From: Ensifer oleiphilus
Lineage (GTDB): Bacteria > Pseudomonadota > Alphaproteobacteria > Rhizobiales > Rhizobiaceae
Length of the DNA stretch: 64,000 bases
Assembly: GCF_013371465.1 (NCBI RefSeq)
Contig: NZ_JABWDU010000012.1
Location: forward strand, 62,001-126,000
Reading direction: 5' to 3'
The notes under the pieces were generated by a model, which saw only the letters and a program-made list of their open reading frames with translations, was not told the DNA's origin and did no database searches. This document shows positions 27,423 through 36,680 of the stretch, piece after piece (the first letter of the stretch is position 1; every line of letters starts with the position of its first letter). A program made the position numbers and the translations under genes.

Positions 27423-27917
27423 ATGAAATCGCTGGCTGATATTTTCGAACACACGCTGCAGGACGTCTATTTCGCCGAGAACGCCATCACCAAGGCGCTT
27501 CCGAAGGTGGCCAAAGCTGCGAATAACGCCGAACTGCGGAAGGCGGCCGAGGAGCATCTTTCGGAAACGAAAGAGCAGATCAAGAAGTTGGAGCAGGTCT
27601 TCAAGTCAATTGGCAAGACGGCATCCGGTGAAAAATGCGATGCCATCGAAGGTCTGATCAAGGAGGCCGATGGTTTGATGAAAGAGGCTGAAGGGACTGC
27701 GCTTGACGCCGGTCTTTTGGCCGCTTGCCAAGCTGTCGAGCACTATGAGATCGCCCGGTATGGTTCGCTTCGCGAATGGGCAAAGGACCTGGGCCATGAT
27801 GAGGCGCACAAGCTTCTGAGCGAGATTCTCGATCAGGAGAAGGCGACAAACAACAAGCTCACCAATTTGGCTGTCACGTCGATCAACAAGACCTCGGCGC
27901 GTTCCAAGGCAGCATAG
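27423..27917 (+). CDS. YciE/YciF-family ferritin-like protein (DUF892)
   Basis: 164 residues from the ATG after AAGGGAGAACG; the frame continues upstream without support. The text SLADIFEHTLQDVYFAENAI, EEHLSETKEQIKKLE, AACQAVEHYEIARYGSLREW and EILDQEKATNNKL is the four-helix DUF892 pattern, with glutamate/histidine positions suited to a di-metal site. Members are general stress proteins of the ferritin fold; the biochemical role is unsettled. A stress-type promoter and a good terminator bracket it as a single-gene unit. Confidence 0.88.
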   Translation: MKSLADIFEHTLQDVYFAENAITKALPKVAKAANNAELRKAAEEHLSETKEQIKKLEQVFKSIGKTASGEKCDAIEGLIKEADGLMKEAEGTALDAGLLAACQAVEHYEIARYGSLREWAKDLGHDEAHKLLSEILDQEKATNNKLTNLAVTSINKTSARSKAA

Positions 27918-27926
27918 CAATGACGA

Positions 27927-27948
27927 GGGCGGCACTGGCCGCCCTTTT
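27927..27948 (+). terminator. Rho-independent terminator after the YciF-like gene
   Basis: Seven-base stem GGGCGGC / GCCGCCC with loop ACTG followed by TTTT, ten bases after the stop codon. Confidence 0.8.
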
Positions 27949-28314
27949 CCCCCTTTCACATTGCCCGTAGACCTGCTTCTCGCTGAAGTAAGCGTTTTAG
28001 ATGTGATAACTGGCCAGGTTACGCCAATTATCGAGTGCTCGGCCACGAATTCGCCAGCGCCCGTGTGGCGAGGATGAGGAAGATCCCATCCCCACCAGTC
28101 GTTCTGCATGGCGGGTATACCATCGCTGACGTGACGAGCATGTATGCTGCCCGATTTCTGGGATTAGCTCGGTTCGTCTTGACGGCAATCGCCTTCACTT
28201 GAGGTCGAAGCTGGTCTTCACGCTCAGTCGGGGGCCGTCGTCATCCTCAAAGTTAGCCCGAACACGACATGTGCGCATGCGGCGAAATCCGCGAGACGTC
28301 GCGGATTTGGGAGT
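27949..28314. other. 366-base region without a recognisable gene
   Basis: Several short frames on both strands, none with a ribosome site or a protein-like sequence. No repeat or promoter stood out. Confidence 0.5.
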
Positions 28315-28704
28315 TCACGCCAGACGTCCGACATCCTTCAAAATCGCGTATAGTTCCGCCGCCGCCTCGTTTTCTTCCCCGGCATCGAGCCAGATTGGTC
28401 CGATCGCAAGTTCGATTTCTTCTTGATACTTCTTGCCCAATACAAGACTGACGGTGTGGAGCCCCACGGCCTCGGATGTCATCGGATTGAAGGCGATGTG
28501 AAAGGAGCCATTCGCTATATCCTGCGGCATGTCGTAGACACGGGCAATATAGCCTTCAAAATCGCTCGTATCGCCTCGTTGCTCAAGCGCTGTCAGCAAT
28601 GAAGGATGGAGGACCTCCATCGCGACCCTTTGTGGCATGACCCAACGGGAGCCTGGCTCAAGAGCCTCCTCGACATCACCCTTATCGGCTGGTTCATTGA
28701 ACAT
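28315..28704 (-). CDS. Hypothetical protein, 129 residues
   Basis: Not recognised. Acidic, soluble, with ordered-looking segments (RWVMPQRVAMEVLHPSLLTA; FEGYIARVYDMPQDIANGSF; EEIELAIGPIWLDAGEENEA). Ribosome site GGGGAGAACAAG precedes the ATG. It lies 166 bases downstream of the penicillin-binding protein gene on the same strand; whether they share a transcript is unclear. Confidence 0.6.
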   Translation of the reverse strand: MFNEPADKGDVEEALEPGSRWVMPQRVAMEVLHPSLLTALEQRGDTSDFEGYIARVYDMPQDIANGSFHIAFNPMTSEAVGLHTVSLVLGKKYQEEIELAIGPIWLDAGEENEAAAELYAILKDVGRLA

Positions 28705-28870
28705 TCTTGTTCTCCCCTTCCGAAAGGTATTGCTGTACCCGATCGCGTCAAGTGATGGCGACGTTGATATTTATGTCAACCGACATATGGAAAGCTGCTT
28801 CAGGATGGCGCCGCGATTGCGTGCGACGCGTTTCGTACAGCATGGTTCCAATCCAAGTGACAATCGGCGC

Positions 28871-31210
28871 CTACCGCTCACAAAGCCGTCGCTCTCCCCG
28901 ATAAGGCTGATAGGTGCAATCCGAAGCTCGAAAAGATTGATAGCTCCGCGAGCAAGCCCTGATGTTGCAGGATGCTGCCGCTGGCGTTCTCTGGCTTGTC
29001 ATGAGCCCGGTGTCTGGATCAATTTGGGGTGATTGCGACATTGCAGCCTGCATGAAGTCCCGCCAAATGCGCGCGGGAAGCGCTCCACCGGTCACGCCCT
29101 TCATTGGCCTGTCGTCATCGTTACCGACCCAGACGCCCGCAACAAGGTCCTCTGTAAAGCCCACAAACCAGGCATCGCGGTTGTTCTGGCTAGTGCCGGT
29201 CTTTCCGGCTGCAAATGCGCCCGGAGAAGCGTCTCGGCCAGTACCGCGCTCGACCACGAGTTGCAGGAGGCTGGTCAAATCCTGTTGGTAGGAGCCGAGG
29301 TCGACAGCGGCGGGAACCTGCGGCCCGACACGGAATGACTTGGCTTGGCCAGACGCCTGAAAATCGATCACGCCCCAAGGTTCGACAGGGGATTTTCCAA
29401 GGCGGATCGAGGCGTAGGCGCCCGTCAGGTCAAGCAGAGTGACTTCGGATGATCCAAGCGCCAATGCCGGCACGGAAGTAAGTGGCGCGTCTATGCCAAG
29501 CTCGCGGGCGGCGGCGATAACATTCTCAATGCCCACTTCCTGCGCCAGCGCAACGGTGGCGCCATTGAGGGATCGGGCGAAGGCCTCTGCAAGTGTCACC
29601 CAACCGCGGTAGCGGCCGGTTGAGTTTTGCGGCGACCAACCGTCGATTTCAATCGGACCATCGAATATCCTATCACCCGGAGTGAGGCCGATCTTGAGAG
29701 CTGCGTAAAAGACGAACAGTTTGAAAGTCGAGCCCGGCTGCCTCTTGGCGGAGACGGCACGGTTGAATTGGCTTGTCTTGTAGTCGCGTCCACCGACCAT
29801 GGCGACGACCGCTCCGTCTGGCGTCATAGCCACAAGCGCTGCCTGCGACGCACCCAGCGCTTTCCCATCCTTATCGAGATTACGGGCAACCACATCCTCG
29901 GCAAGCTGTTGGAGATGAGGTACCAGGGTGGTGCGCACCGTTGTCGAACCTGGAGAGGTTCCCGCGATTTCGCCAGCCTGGGGCGAGATCCAGTCTGCAA
30001 ACCAACTGCCCAAGCGCGGTGTCGGGCTGGTCGGGTGCAACTCGGCAAACTCCGCCTTCGCGGCGGTCGCATCCTCGGCCCCCAACTTTCCGTTTGCGAC
30101 CATCGCGTCCAGGACCGTTGTCGTTCGTTCACGTGCGGCGTCAAAATCGTCTATCGGGTTCAATTGGCTCGGGGCCTTCAAGAGACCAGCAAGCATGGCG
30201 GCCTCCTGCACGTTGAGTGTGGCGATATCCTTGTTGAAGTAGATCCGCGCTGCCGCCGGCATTCCGGTGGCGCCGGAACCAAGGTAAACGGAATTCAGGT
30301 ATCGCGTCAGGATTTCGCGCTTGCCCAGTTTCCATTCGAGCCAGAATGCGATGACCAACTCCTGCAGCTTGCGCTTCAGCGTCCGATCGCTCTCGAGATA
30401 CTGAAGCTTGATGAGTTGCTGGGTAATGGTGCTGCCACCCTGGACAACCGTACCTGCCTGGAAGTTTCTGAGGATCGCACGCATGATCCCCTTTGCATCG
30501 ACGCCGTAGTGATCCATGAACCGCCGGTCCTCGATTGAAAGAACGGCATCGACCAAATGTACAGGGAACTCCTCATATCGGGCGTAGTGGCCCTGAAAGG
30601 CGCCTTGCCTTACGATCGGATCACCGTCAGCGGCTTCAAGGACCACAACGGGTTTCAGGGAGCCATCGGCGATTTCTTTCCAAGGCACGTCCTTCAGTGC
30701 CCACACCATCGTCCCGATCGCCGAGATCAAGAAGCTCAGCAACACCGTCGAAATAGCGATCTTCCATGACCGTAGCGGAGCTGCCAAGGCACGAAACCAA
30801 GTCGACGGGGTGAAGGCGCCTATTGCACGGGGTATATTTCTGGTGGCTGAGGACAGAGTGGAAGCCGCTTTCCGCTTCAAATCGGGCGGCAATCGTTTGG
30901 CCGAAGCGTTCGCTGCGGACTTAAGCCTCTCGATCAGCGCGCGTGAAATCGCCAGGGCGCGCCGCCCGATCCTGCCCAGATCACGGCGAAATGCGGATGC
31001 AAGATGGCGAAGCGCGAGCTTGCTTTCCGGGAACACCAATGAAGGCGGCGCGGTGATTTTAGGATCCACTTGCGGGTCAGGACCAACAGTTGCTCCGCCG
31101 TCCTTGGAGCAGACAACTGCCTCGACAGAAATCCCAACGTTTTCTGGTCCGGCGCCGGAGGTCGCGTTTCCCCCATCGATCCGATCTGAGTTGTCTGAAG
31201 CGTTGTTCAT
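28871..31210 (-). CDS. Bifunctional penicillin-binding protein 1A-type (GT51 + transpeptidase) with BA14K-like tail
   Basis: 779 residues, ribosome site GGCAGGAA. Cytoplasmic, Ala/Lys-rich N-terminus; membrane helix near 150-170 (ISTVLLSFLISAIGTMVWAL). Glycosyltransferase 51 domain with SIEDRRFMDHYGVD (catalytic Glu near 223) and GGSTITQQLIKL. Transpeptidase motifs STFK (near 492), SLN and KTGTS (near 668). Polymerises and cross-links peptidoglycan. Unusual: the last ~30 residues (Cys753 to Cys777) repeat the Cys-SRxYxS-aromatic-RAxD-xQPYxGxR-Cys pattern of BA14K proteins, also present in the protein at 33004. Confidence 0.9.
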   Translation of the reverse strand: MNNASDNSDRIDGGNATSGAGPENVGISVEAVVCSKDGGATVGPDPQVDPKITAPPSLVFPESKLALRHLASAFRRDLGRIGRRALAISRALIERLKSAANASAKRLPPDLKRKAASTLSSATRNIPRAIGAFTPSTWFRALAAPLRSWKIAISTVLLSFLISAIGTMVWALKDVPWKEIADGSLKPVVVLEAADGDPIVRQGAFQGHYARYEEFPVHLVDAVLSIEDRRFMDHYGVDAKGIMRAILRNFQAGTVVQGGSTITQQLIKLQYLESDRTLKRKLQELVIAFWLEWKLGKREILTRYLNSVYLGSGATGMPAAARIYFNKDIATLNVQEAAMLAGLLKAPSQLNPIDDFDAARERTTTVLDAMVANGKLGAEDATAAKAEFAELHPTSPTPRLGSWFADWISPQAGEIAGTSPGSTTVRTTLVPHLQQLAEDVVARNLDKDGKALGASQAALVAMTPDGAVVAMVGGRDYKTSQFNRAVSAKRQPGSTFKLFVFYAALKIGLTPGDRIFDGPIEIDGWSPQNSTGRYRGWVTLAEAFARSLNGATVALAQEVGIENVIAAARELGIDAPLTSVPALALGSSEVTLLDLTGAYASIRLGKSPVEPWGVIDFQASGQAKSFRVGPQVPAAVDLGSYQQDLTSLLQLVVERGTGRDASPGAFAAGKTGTSQNNRDAWFVGFTEDLVAGVWVGNDDDRPMKGVTGGALPARIWRDFMQAAMSQSPQIDPDTGLMTSQRTPAAASCNIRACSRSYQSFRASDCTYQPYRGERRLCER

Positions 31211-31353
31211 TTCCTGCCGGCGCTGTTGTTGTGTCTAAGATTTAGCGCGGGAAAGGGCAGAAGAAAGGCGTCGATCCCAACGGCGGCTAAAGCCTTCGAG
31301 GTGACATGCGCGTTCGTCGTCGTCGCGGCTGGATTGAAGCGCCAGATATGTCG

Positions 31354-31378
31354 GGAACCTTACCGTGCCTTGGTCGTT
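31354..31378 (+). promoter_or_regulatory. EcfG (RpoE2)-type general stress promoter
   Basis: GGAAC (31354-31358), exactly 16 bases, CGTT (31375-31378): a full match to the alphaproteobacterial EcfG consensus. It lies 41 bases before the ATG of the small secreted protein at 31419. Confidence 0.7.
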
Positions 31379-31418
31379 CCATTCTCAATGATCAATTTAA
31401 GTCACCAAGGAGGCGGAT

Positions 31419-31769
31419 ATGCGAAAGTCCCTTCACAATATTCTGGCGGCAGGCCTCATAGCAGTAGGGGCCATTTCAGCCGTTTCATCCACGTCGTCGG
31501 CGCAATCATTAGACCTCTACATCGGCCCGGATGGGCGCCCGGACGTTCAGTTCCGCGACCGAGACCGAGACCGTCGCTACTACGACGAGGAGTACGAGCG
31601 GCCAGGGTGTAGCGAGCGGCAGGCGCTTCGCCGCGCCTCGAGACTCGGAGTTCGTGATCCGGAAATCCAGGCGGTGACGCGCCGACAAATCGTCGTTGAC
31701 GGTCAACAACGTGGGCGGTTTGTGACCGTGGCATTTGCCAACCGGCCGGGCTGCCCGCGTCTGGGTTAA
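31419..31769 (+). CDS. Small secreted hypothetical protein
   Basis: 116 residues with a strong ribosome site (AAGGAGGCGGAT). Signal peptide (NILAAGLIAVGAISAVSSTSSAQS), then a charged Asp/Arg-rich stretch (RDRDRDRRYYDEEYERPGCS) and a short C-terminal domain with two cysteines (GCS near residue 64, GCP near 112) that could form one disulphide. Typical of small rhizobial periplasmic stress proteins; the promoter at 31354 supports stress control. Function unknown. Confidence 0.72.
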   Translation: MRKSLHNILAAGLIAVGAISAVSSTSSAQSLDLYIGPDGRPDVQFRDRDRDRRYYDEEYERPGCSERQALRRASRLGVRDPEIQAVTRRQIVVDGQQRGRFVTVAFANRPGCPRLG

Positions 31770-32010
31770 GCGAAATACCGCGAAACGATATCCGAGGCCG
31801 TCTGCGCGCTATTTGACTGTGCAGACGGAAGAGACTTGAGCAGCAGAGTGGGAAGGGCCCATCGTGATCGGAGGCAGTTCCCGAAGGATAAGCTGCTTCG
31901 ACGCCCTCATCGCATGCGGGACTGGGAGCTGTGACCATTCCTATCGCCTATGAAACCAAGCCGGGCACGCTGGCAGCCATTCGTTCGGCTGGCAATCGCG
32001 AGCGACAAAA

Positions 32011-32277
32011 CTATTGCAGCAGCCGCGCCCTTATCGCTTGTCCGATGATTGTCAGTTGCAGCGACGGTTCTCCACGCACCACGCTCTCTTCGACGAGATC
32101 CAATTGCTCCAGTCGCCCGACCAGCTTTTCCGACAGGCGCTTGTCACCAACAAGCCATCCGGTCCCCAGTTTTCTCTGACGGCGGAAGAACGCGATAGCT
32201 CTGAGTGCGTCCTGTTGACTGCGCGTCAGGCTTTTTGATGTGTCGACTGCGCTCGGATGTTTTGGCGAAGGGAGCAT
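32011..32277 (-). CDS. Hypothetical winged-helix-like protein, 88 residues
   Basis: ATG at 32277 chosen because AAAGGAG lies seven bases before it, although the frame extends further. Helical text SLTRSQQDALRAIAFFRRQ, KRLSEKLVGRLEQLDLVEESV, then two short strands (SLQLTIIGQAIRARL): the order of a winged-helix fold, such as small MarR-like proteins. Four bases after the stop of the next gene upstream, so the two form an operon. No known family identified. Confidence 0.55.
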   Translation of the reverse strand: MLPSPKHPSAVDTSKSLTRSQQDALRAIAFFRRQRKLGTGWLVGDKRLSEKLVGRLEQLDLVEESVVRGEPSLQLTIIGQAIRARLLQ

Positions 32278-32281
32278 ATAG

Positions 32282-32572
32282 CTACTCCTTTGCTGTTGCG
32301 CTGCGGATGTCGGCTCCACGCTCATAGGCCTCCTGTCGCTTGCCCAGAACGTCCTGCAGGGTTGCGATAACTGGCGCAGCACCATTTCTCGCGTTTGTCG
32401 ACCGGCGGATAGCGAGCATCAACGTGTCGAGCTTCGATCGTGTTGGACCGAACCTCCGATGGAGCTGTAAAGCACGCTTGGCGCTGAGGTCATAAACCGC
32501 CGCGAATTCGTCGACGCTGTAGATCTCGCAGCATGGAGAGGGTGATTGCGATGTGTGATTCCGGGTTTCCAT
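32282..32572 (-). CDS. Hypothetical protein, 96 residues
   Basis: The C-terminal part of a longer open frame; the sequence becomes protein-like only from the Met at 32572 (IYSVDEFAAVYDLSAKRALQ; TLMLAIRRSTNARNGAAPVI; LQDVLGKRQEAYERGADI). Not recognised; soluble and helical. The start has no strong ribosome site, so it is uncertain. Upstream partner of the small winged-helix-like gene. Confidence 0.4.
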   Translation of the reverse strand: METRNHTSQSPSPCCEIYSVDEFAAVYDLSAKRALQLHRRFGPTRSKLDTLMLAIRRSTNARNGAAPVIATLQDVLGKRQEAYERGADIRSATAKE

Positions 32573-33003
32573 GGATGAGCAACGCCGGAGCTGCGCGACT
32601 GTTCCATCCGAGTTGCAGGTTCCCGGTCGCATATGATCCGACAGGCGCCCGCAATGACGTGTTCGATATGGCGCGTTCGTCGGCCGTGCAGGTGAGGGGG
32701 AGTGTGAAGGGCCGCACCCGTTTCCAAAAGGATCATCTCGCCGATGATTGTGGATGGCCGAGGCGATAATGAAAATCCTGCGTCGGACACGGCGCGCGCA
32801 AGGGTGTGTGTCAAGCCAAGTGCAGGCATTCCTCGACCGAAGGATTTCAATCCTTGGTGAATCGCAATGGATGGTTCCTGGCGATGCATAATTTCCCAAC
32901 TCCAATCCGCTTTTGGAGTAGAATTATGCGGTTATCGAAATGGCTGCCGTGTTCCTGGCGCGCCGAGTTCGACGTGCAGCGCTGCAGCGGGAAGGTGAAA
33001 GCA
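32573..33003. other. 431-base region between divergent small genes
   Basis: Long frames exist on both strands but read like shadows (basic, cysteine and tryptophan scattered). The right part should hold the promoter of the BA14K-type gene. No clear motif identified. Confidence 0.45.
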
Positions 33004-33471
33004 ATGCAAAGGTTTGCAATCGTTGCTCTGTCGCTTGTGACTGCGCTGACATGCGCTCCGCCGGCCAGCGCATTTCCTTTAATTTCTGCGCCGAAGATTG
33101 AGGCGCAGCAAGCTCAACCGGTTCAGTATCGCCGATATGGCGGCTATCGCGGTGGCTACTACAATGGTCATCACCATAATGGTGGCGATGATTGGGCATG
33201 GGCACTAGGGGGACTTGCAGCTGGCGCAGTTATCGGCGGCCTGTTGGCGCAACCCCGGTATTATGGTCCGAGCTACTACGAACCAGACTACTACGGTCGA
33301 AGCTACTATCGGCCGCGCTATTATGCGCCACGCTATTCGCGTCAAGTCTATTATGGCGGTGGCTCGCACACGCGCTGGTGCTATTCGCGATATCGCTCCT
33401 ACAGGGCCTACGACAACTCGTTCCAGCCGTACCACGGTCCTCGACAAGTATGCGTCTCGCCGTACTATTGA
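33004..33471 (+). CDS. BA14K-family secreted protein
   Basis: 155 residues from the internal Met at 33004 with GGGAAGGTGA before it; the upstream extension is not signal-like. Signal peptide (FAIVALSLVTALTCAPPASA), a short linker, a possible membrane helix (WAWALGGLAAGAVIGGLLA), eight or more Tyr-Tyr pairs in a YYxxxYY array, then the C-terminal BA14K motif between Cys126 and Cys150 (CYSRYRSYRAYD...QPYHGPRQVC). BA14K proteins are lectin-like envelope antigens of Brucella and rhizobia. Confidence 0.82.
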   Translation: MQRFAIVALSLVTALTCAPPASAFPLISAPKIEAQQAQPVQYRRYGGYRGGYYNGHHHNGGDDWAWALGGLAAGAVIGGLLAQPRYYGPSYYEPDYYGRSYYRPRYYAPRYSRQVYYGGGSHTRWCYSRYRSYRAYDNSFQPYHGPRQVCVSPYY

Positions 33472-33581
33472 CCGCGCGGGCGAGTGTAGGAGGTCGTCTG
33501 GCTCATTGCGCATGAGCCGTGTCGCGCGCCCCTGTGAACCCAGGCACAGGGTCGAGCAATGGCTACATTCGGAGCCGCCCA

Positions 33582-34208
33582 CTAGAATTTGACCGTGCCC
33601 GTCGAAAGAGAAGCACGTAGCTTGGCGTGGACCGGTACGGTCCGATAGCGCTCGATCAGATCTGTCGACGCCTTCTTGCCATGGTGACCCATCATTTCAG
33701 ACATCAGGACCCGTTCGCCTTGGAACGGTTGGTACTTCACGACCGTTCCGGCCTCCACAAGACCAGGTCTGAGGACGCGACAATAAAAACCGGGTCGTGC
33801 GGCCTTGATATACCGTTTGGCAAATCCAGGATCACCCATTTTGTCGTTTAAGGTTCGACACGGCATTCGTGGCGCGGTCACCTCAAGGAGAAGCTCTCCG
33901 ATCGTAAAACGATCGCCGACAGCCACGGTCCGGTTGTCGAGCCCTTCAAGGCAAAGATTTTCTCCCAAAACGCCGTGGGCGACGGGCCTGCCAAGTTCTT
34001 CTTCCCACCAGAGCCGTGTCAGGTTTCCCTCGACATAGACCGCCTGTTCCGGCCCGCCATGATATTTGCGGTTACAGACAGCGTCGCCGTCAAGACCGTC
34101 AAATCCAAACAGCATAGCGCTGCTCGTTGCATGCTTGTTTATCCCCGTCTTCATCTTCTTGCCGGGACGTGCCTCTGCTTTCCCCACGCATACTGTCATA
34201 ACTCTCAT
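33582..34208 (-). CDS. MOSC-domain protein (YiiM-like)
   Basis: 208 residues from the Met at 34208; eight residues further upstream are also open. MOSC features: GDAVCNRKYHGGPEQAVYVE near 40-60, AHGVLGENLCLEGLDN, and the molybdenum-binding cysteine in APRMPCRTLNDKMGD, then the YiiM-type KAARPGFYCRVLRPG segment. Such proteins handle the molybdenum cofactor sulphur or reduce N-hydroxylated bases. Stands alone between unrelated genes. Confidence 0.85.
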   Translation of the reverse strand: MRVMTVCVGKAEARPGKKMKTGINKHATSSAMLFGFDGLDGDAVCNRKYHGGPEQAVYVEGNLTRLWWEEELGRPVAHGVLGENLCLEGLDNRTVAVGDRFTIGELLLEVTAPRMPCRTLNDKMGDPGFAKRYIKAARPGFYCRVLRPGLVEAGTVVKYQPFQGERVLMSEMMGHHGKKASTDLIERYRTVPVHAKLRASLSTGTVKF

Positions 34209-34461
34209 TCGTCGCCCCTTAGCGGCCTGCAAACCGGTACATCGCGCGTTTATGGCAGCGCAAGCAGATTGCGATTATCAGCATCGCGAATGCCACAAGG
34301 AAAACATGTAGGGCGTTCAAGCAATTGCCAGATGTTTGTCCCACGAATCGCGACATGAGGAGAATCGAATCGCTCCGGCGGTTGCACGCGGACCGCATCT
34401 CTTGCGTGCATACGCGATGAACTGTTGGTTTCCTCGCTGTGCCCGATATTCGCCCGGCACT

Positions 34462-35358
34462 TCAGCGGGCGGAGACGTACTTTCTCCAGCCATGCTCGCC
34501 GCGAAACCCCAGCACTTCTCGCACCTTCCGGTTTGAGAGCAGCGTCTCGAATTCACCGAGTTCCCGCTTGAGCGGCGTGCCTGGATAGAACCGATCGATG
34601 AGTTCGCGGGTCGGCAGATCGGAAGAGGTGTCGTCGCTTGCGGCATTGAAAATCTGGAACCCCAGTCCGTCCTTTTCCACCGCGCGAAGCGTGATCTGGC
34701 CGAGGTCGCGCGCATCGATGTAGCTCCAGGCGATACGCTTGCGGAAGCCCGGGTCCGCGAACCATCCGGGAAACAATTCGTACTCATGCGGCTCGATAAC
34801 GTTGCCGATGCGCAAGGCGTAGACGTCGATGCCGCTGCGCGCCGCAAAGGCTCGTGCCGTCTGTTCGTTGACAATTTTCGACAGCGCATAGCTGTCCATC
34901 GGATCGACATCGTACTCCTCGTCGAGTGGGAAGTAAGCCGGGTTGCGGGGTTCGTTAGCGAAGACGAGACCGTAGGTCGTCTCGCTGGATGCGATGACGA
35001 CCTTGCGAATACCCAGTTTCACAGCCGCTTCGATGACATTGTAGGTCCCGAGCGCGTTGACTCGGAAAAGCTCGTTGTCGGGCGCGATCATGATGCGTGG
35101 GATGGCGGCAAAGTGCACGACGGCGTCGATCGGCTGCGGCCTCAAGGACAGGTCGAACTCGTGCAGCCCGGTGTAGCTCGAAAGAGCGTTAAAGACCTGC
35201 CCGCTATCAGTGATATCGGTGATGAGCGTCCTGACTTTGGGATTGTCGAGCGGACGAGTGTCGAGGTTGAGCACCTCGTGACCTCGTTCGACCAGGTATT
35301 GAACGACATGGCGACCGGCCTTGCCGCTACCGCCGGTGAAGATGATCCTCTTTGTCAT
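34462..35358 (-). CDS. NAD-dependent sugar epimerase/dehydratase-family protein
   Basis: 298 residues from the ATG with GAGGAG upstream. Extended SDR: NAD-binding TGGSGKAGRHVVQYL at residues 8-22, DAVVHFAAIPR, active-site YALSK (near 156-160) with SSETTYG serine. No membrane segments. Last gene of a minus-strand group with a ribose-type binding protein and a second SDR, so it probably oxidises or epimerises the imported sugar. A uronate dehydrogenase role is possible but the sequence differs from the known ones. 285 bases separate it from the binding-protein gene. Confidence 0.8.
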   Translation of the reverse strand: MTKRIIFTGGSGKAGRHVVQYLVERGHEVLNLDTRPLDNPKVRTLITDITDSGQVFNALSSYTGLHEFDLSLRPQPIDAVVHFAAIPRIMIAPDNELFRVNALGTYNVIEAAVKLGIRKVVIASSETTYGLVFANEPRNPAYFPLDEEYDVDPMDSYALSKIVNEQTARAFAARSGIDVYALRIGNVIEPHEYELFPGWFADPGFRKRIAWSYIDARDLGQITLRAVEKDGLGFQIFNAASDDTSSDLPTRELIDRFYPGTPLKRELGEFETLLSNRKVREVLGFRGEHGWRKYVSAR

Positions 35359-35643
35359 TCTGCTCCTCACAGTGTGATATCTATGTGTTGTCTCTCACCG
35401 AAGCGCTCAAGCACCATAGAGTCGATGGCTCAAACAATCGGCCAGCCAAAGCCGCACGGCAAGGCGACCAACTGTGGTTTCGCGGCTGCCGATCAATAGG
35501 TTCCGATGCTGTCGATACCAGCCGCTCGCGTCAACAGGTACGGCGTTATCCTGCCCGCGCCAGCGCCGTCAAAGCGCTACGCGGGCTCGACCGGTTGCAG
35601 AAGTTCTATTCGGGCACCGACGACTGGTACCCGGATGAAACCG

Positions 35644-36633
35644 CTACTTTTGGATGCACGTATCGACCGTGTCTTTGGTGCATTCGTCCAGACCGGTGAA
35701 CACCGGATCTTCCACCGGCTTGCCGGCGATCAGGTCCAGCATGACAGACGGCGCCTTGTAGCCCATTTCGAACGGACGCTGCCCGACGAGAGCCGTTACC
35801 AGACCTTCCCGCGCGATGGCGACCTCGTCACCGATCGTGTCGGCGGCGCCGATGACGAATTCGTTCTTGGCAATCTTTTCCGCCAGCGGCTTGAAGAGAT
35901 CGCGGTATGGCTGCGGTGCGCCGAACAGCGGCCAGCCACCCATGATGCCGAAGGCGTCGAGGTCCGGGTTGGCTGCAAGAATGTCCGTCATCGCCTGGAC
36001 GCCTTTGGCCCCGTCATCATTGGTGAAGACCGGGCAACCTGCGACTTCCGTCCAGCCTCCCTCGCCCTTGAGTTCCGTCAGCCCCTCCTTGCCAGTCAGC
36101 GTGTCGCGCATGCCCTGGGCCCGGCGCAGAATATTGTCTGCCCCCGGATTGCCTTCGATCGTGCAGATCTTGCCGCCACTCGGCTTGGCCTTCTTGATGT
36201 ATTCACCTATCCGCGCGCCCATCAGGTAGTTGTCGGTTCCCAGATACGTCTTGCGCAGGGCGGAATCCTCCTTGGCGAGGTCGGCGTCGAGCGTCATGAC
36301 CGGGATCGTCGGGTTGGCGGTCTTCAGGGTCTGAGCTATCAGTTTGGCATTCGAGGGCGAGATGGCGATTGCAGCCGTGTCGGCCTTGCCGAGCATGTCC
36401 TGTACGATCTGCGCTTCGCCGGCCTCGTCGGATGTAGATGCCGGGCCGGTGTAGAAGCACTCATACTCGGAATCCGGGTTTTCCTTGTTCCATTTCTGGC
36501 AACCCTGGTTGATCGCTTCGAAGAAGGGGTTGTCGAGGCCCTTCACGACGATGACGAGCTGCTTTTTGGCCAATGCCGGACCGGCGCAGAGCGCCAGGGC
36601 GGCAACGGCGGCCAACAATACTGTCTTTCTCAT
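35644..36633 (-). CDS. Sugar ABC transporter substrate-binding protein (ribose/CUT2 type)
   Basis: 329 residues from the Met with GGGAGGAAAG before it; the longer frame lacks a signal. Signal peptide (TVLLAAVAALALCAGPALA), then the periplasmic-binding-protein 4 pattern: QLVIVVKGLDNPFFEAINQG, DTAAIAISPSNAKLIAQ, IPVMTLDADL and GKICTIEGNPGADN. Works with the ATPase and permease encoded divergently at 37850-39624. Ligand unknown; monosaccharide or sugar acid expected. Confidence 0.88.
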   Translation of the reverse strand: MRKTVLLAAVAALALCAGPALAKKQLVIVVKGLDNPFFEAINQGCQKWNKENPDSEYECFYTGPASTSDEAGEAQIVQDMLGKADTAAIAISPSNAKLIAQTLKTANPTIPVMTLDADLAKEDSALRKTYLGTDNYLMGARIGEYIKKAKPSGGKICTIEGNPGADNILRRAQGMRDTLTGKEGLTELKGEGGWTEVAGCPVFTNDDGAKGVQAMTDILAANPDLDAFGIMGGWPLFGAPQPYRDLFKPLAEKIAKNEFVIGAADTIGDEVAIAREGLVTALVGQRPFEMGYKAPSVMLDLIAGKPVEDPVFTGLDECTKDTVDTCIQK

Positions 36634-36680
36634 TCTTTCCTCCCGTTGAACAAGCGGACAGCGTCTGTCCGCGGCACAAA

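Noticed and set aside
31798-31828. Inverted repeat CCGTCTGC/GCAGACGG after the small secreted protein
   Set aside because: 15-base loop and no T run; not a convincing terminator.
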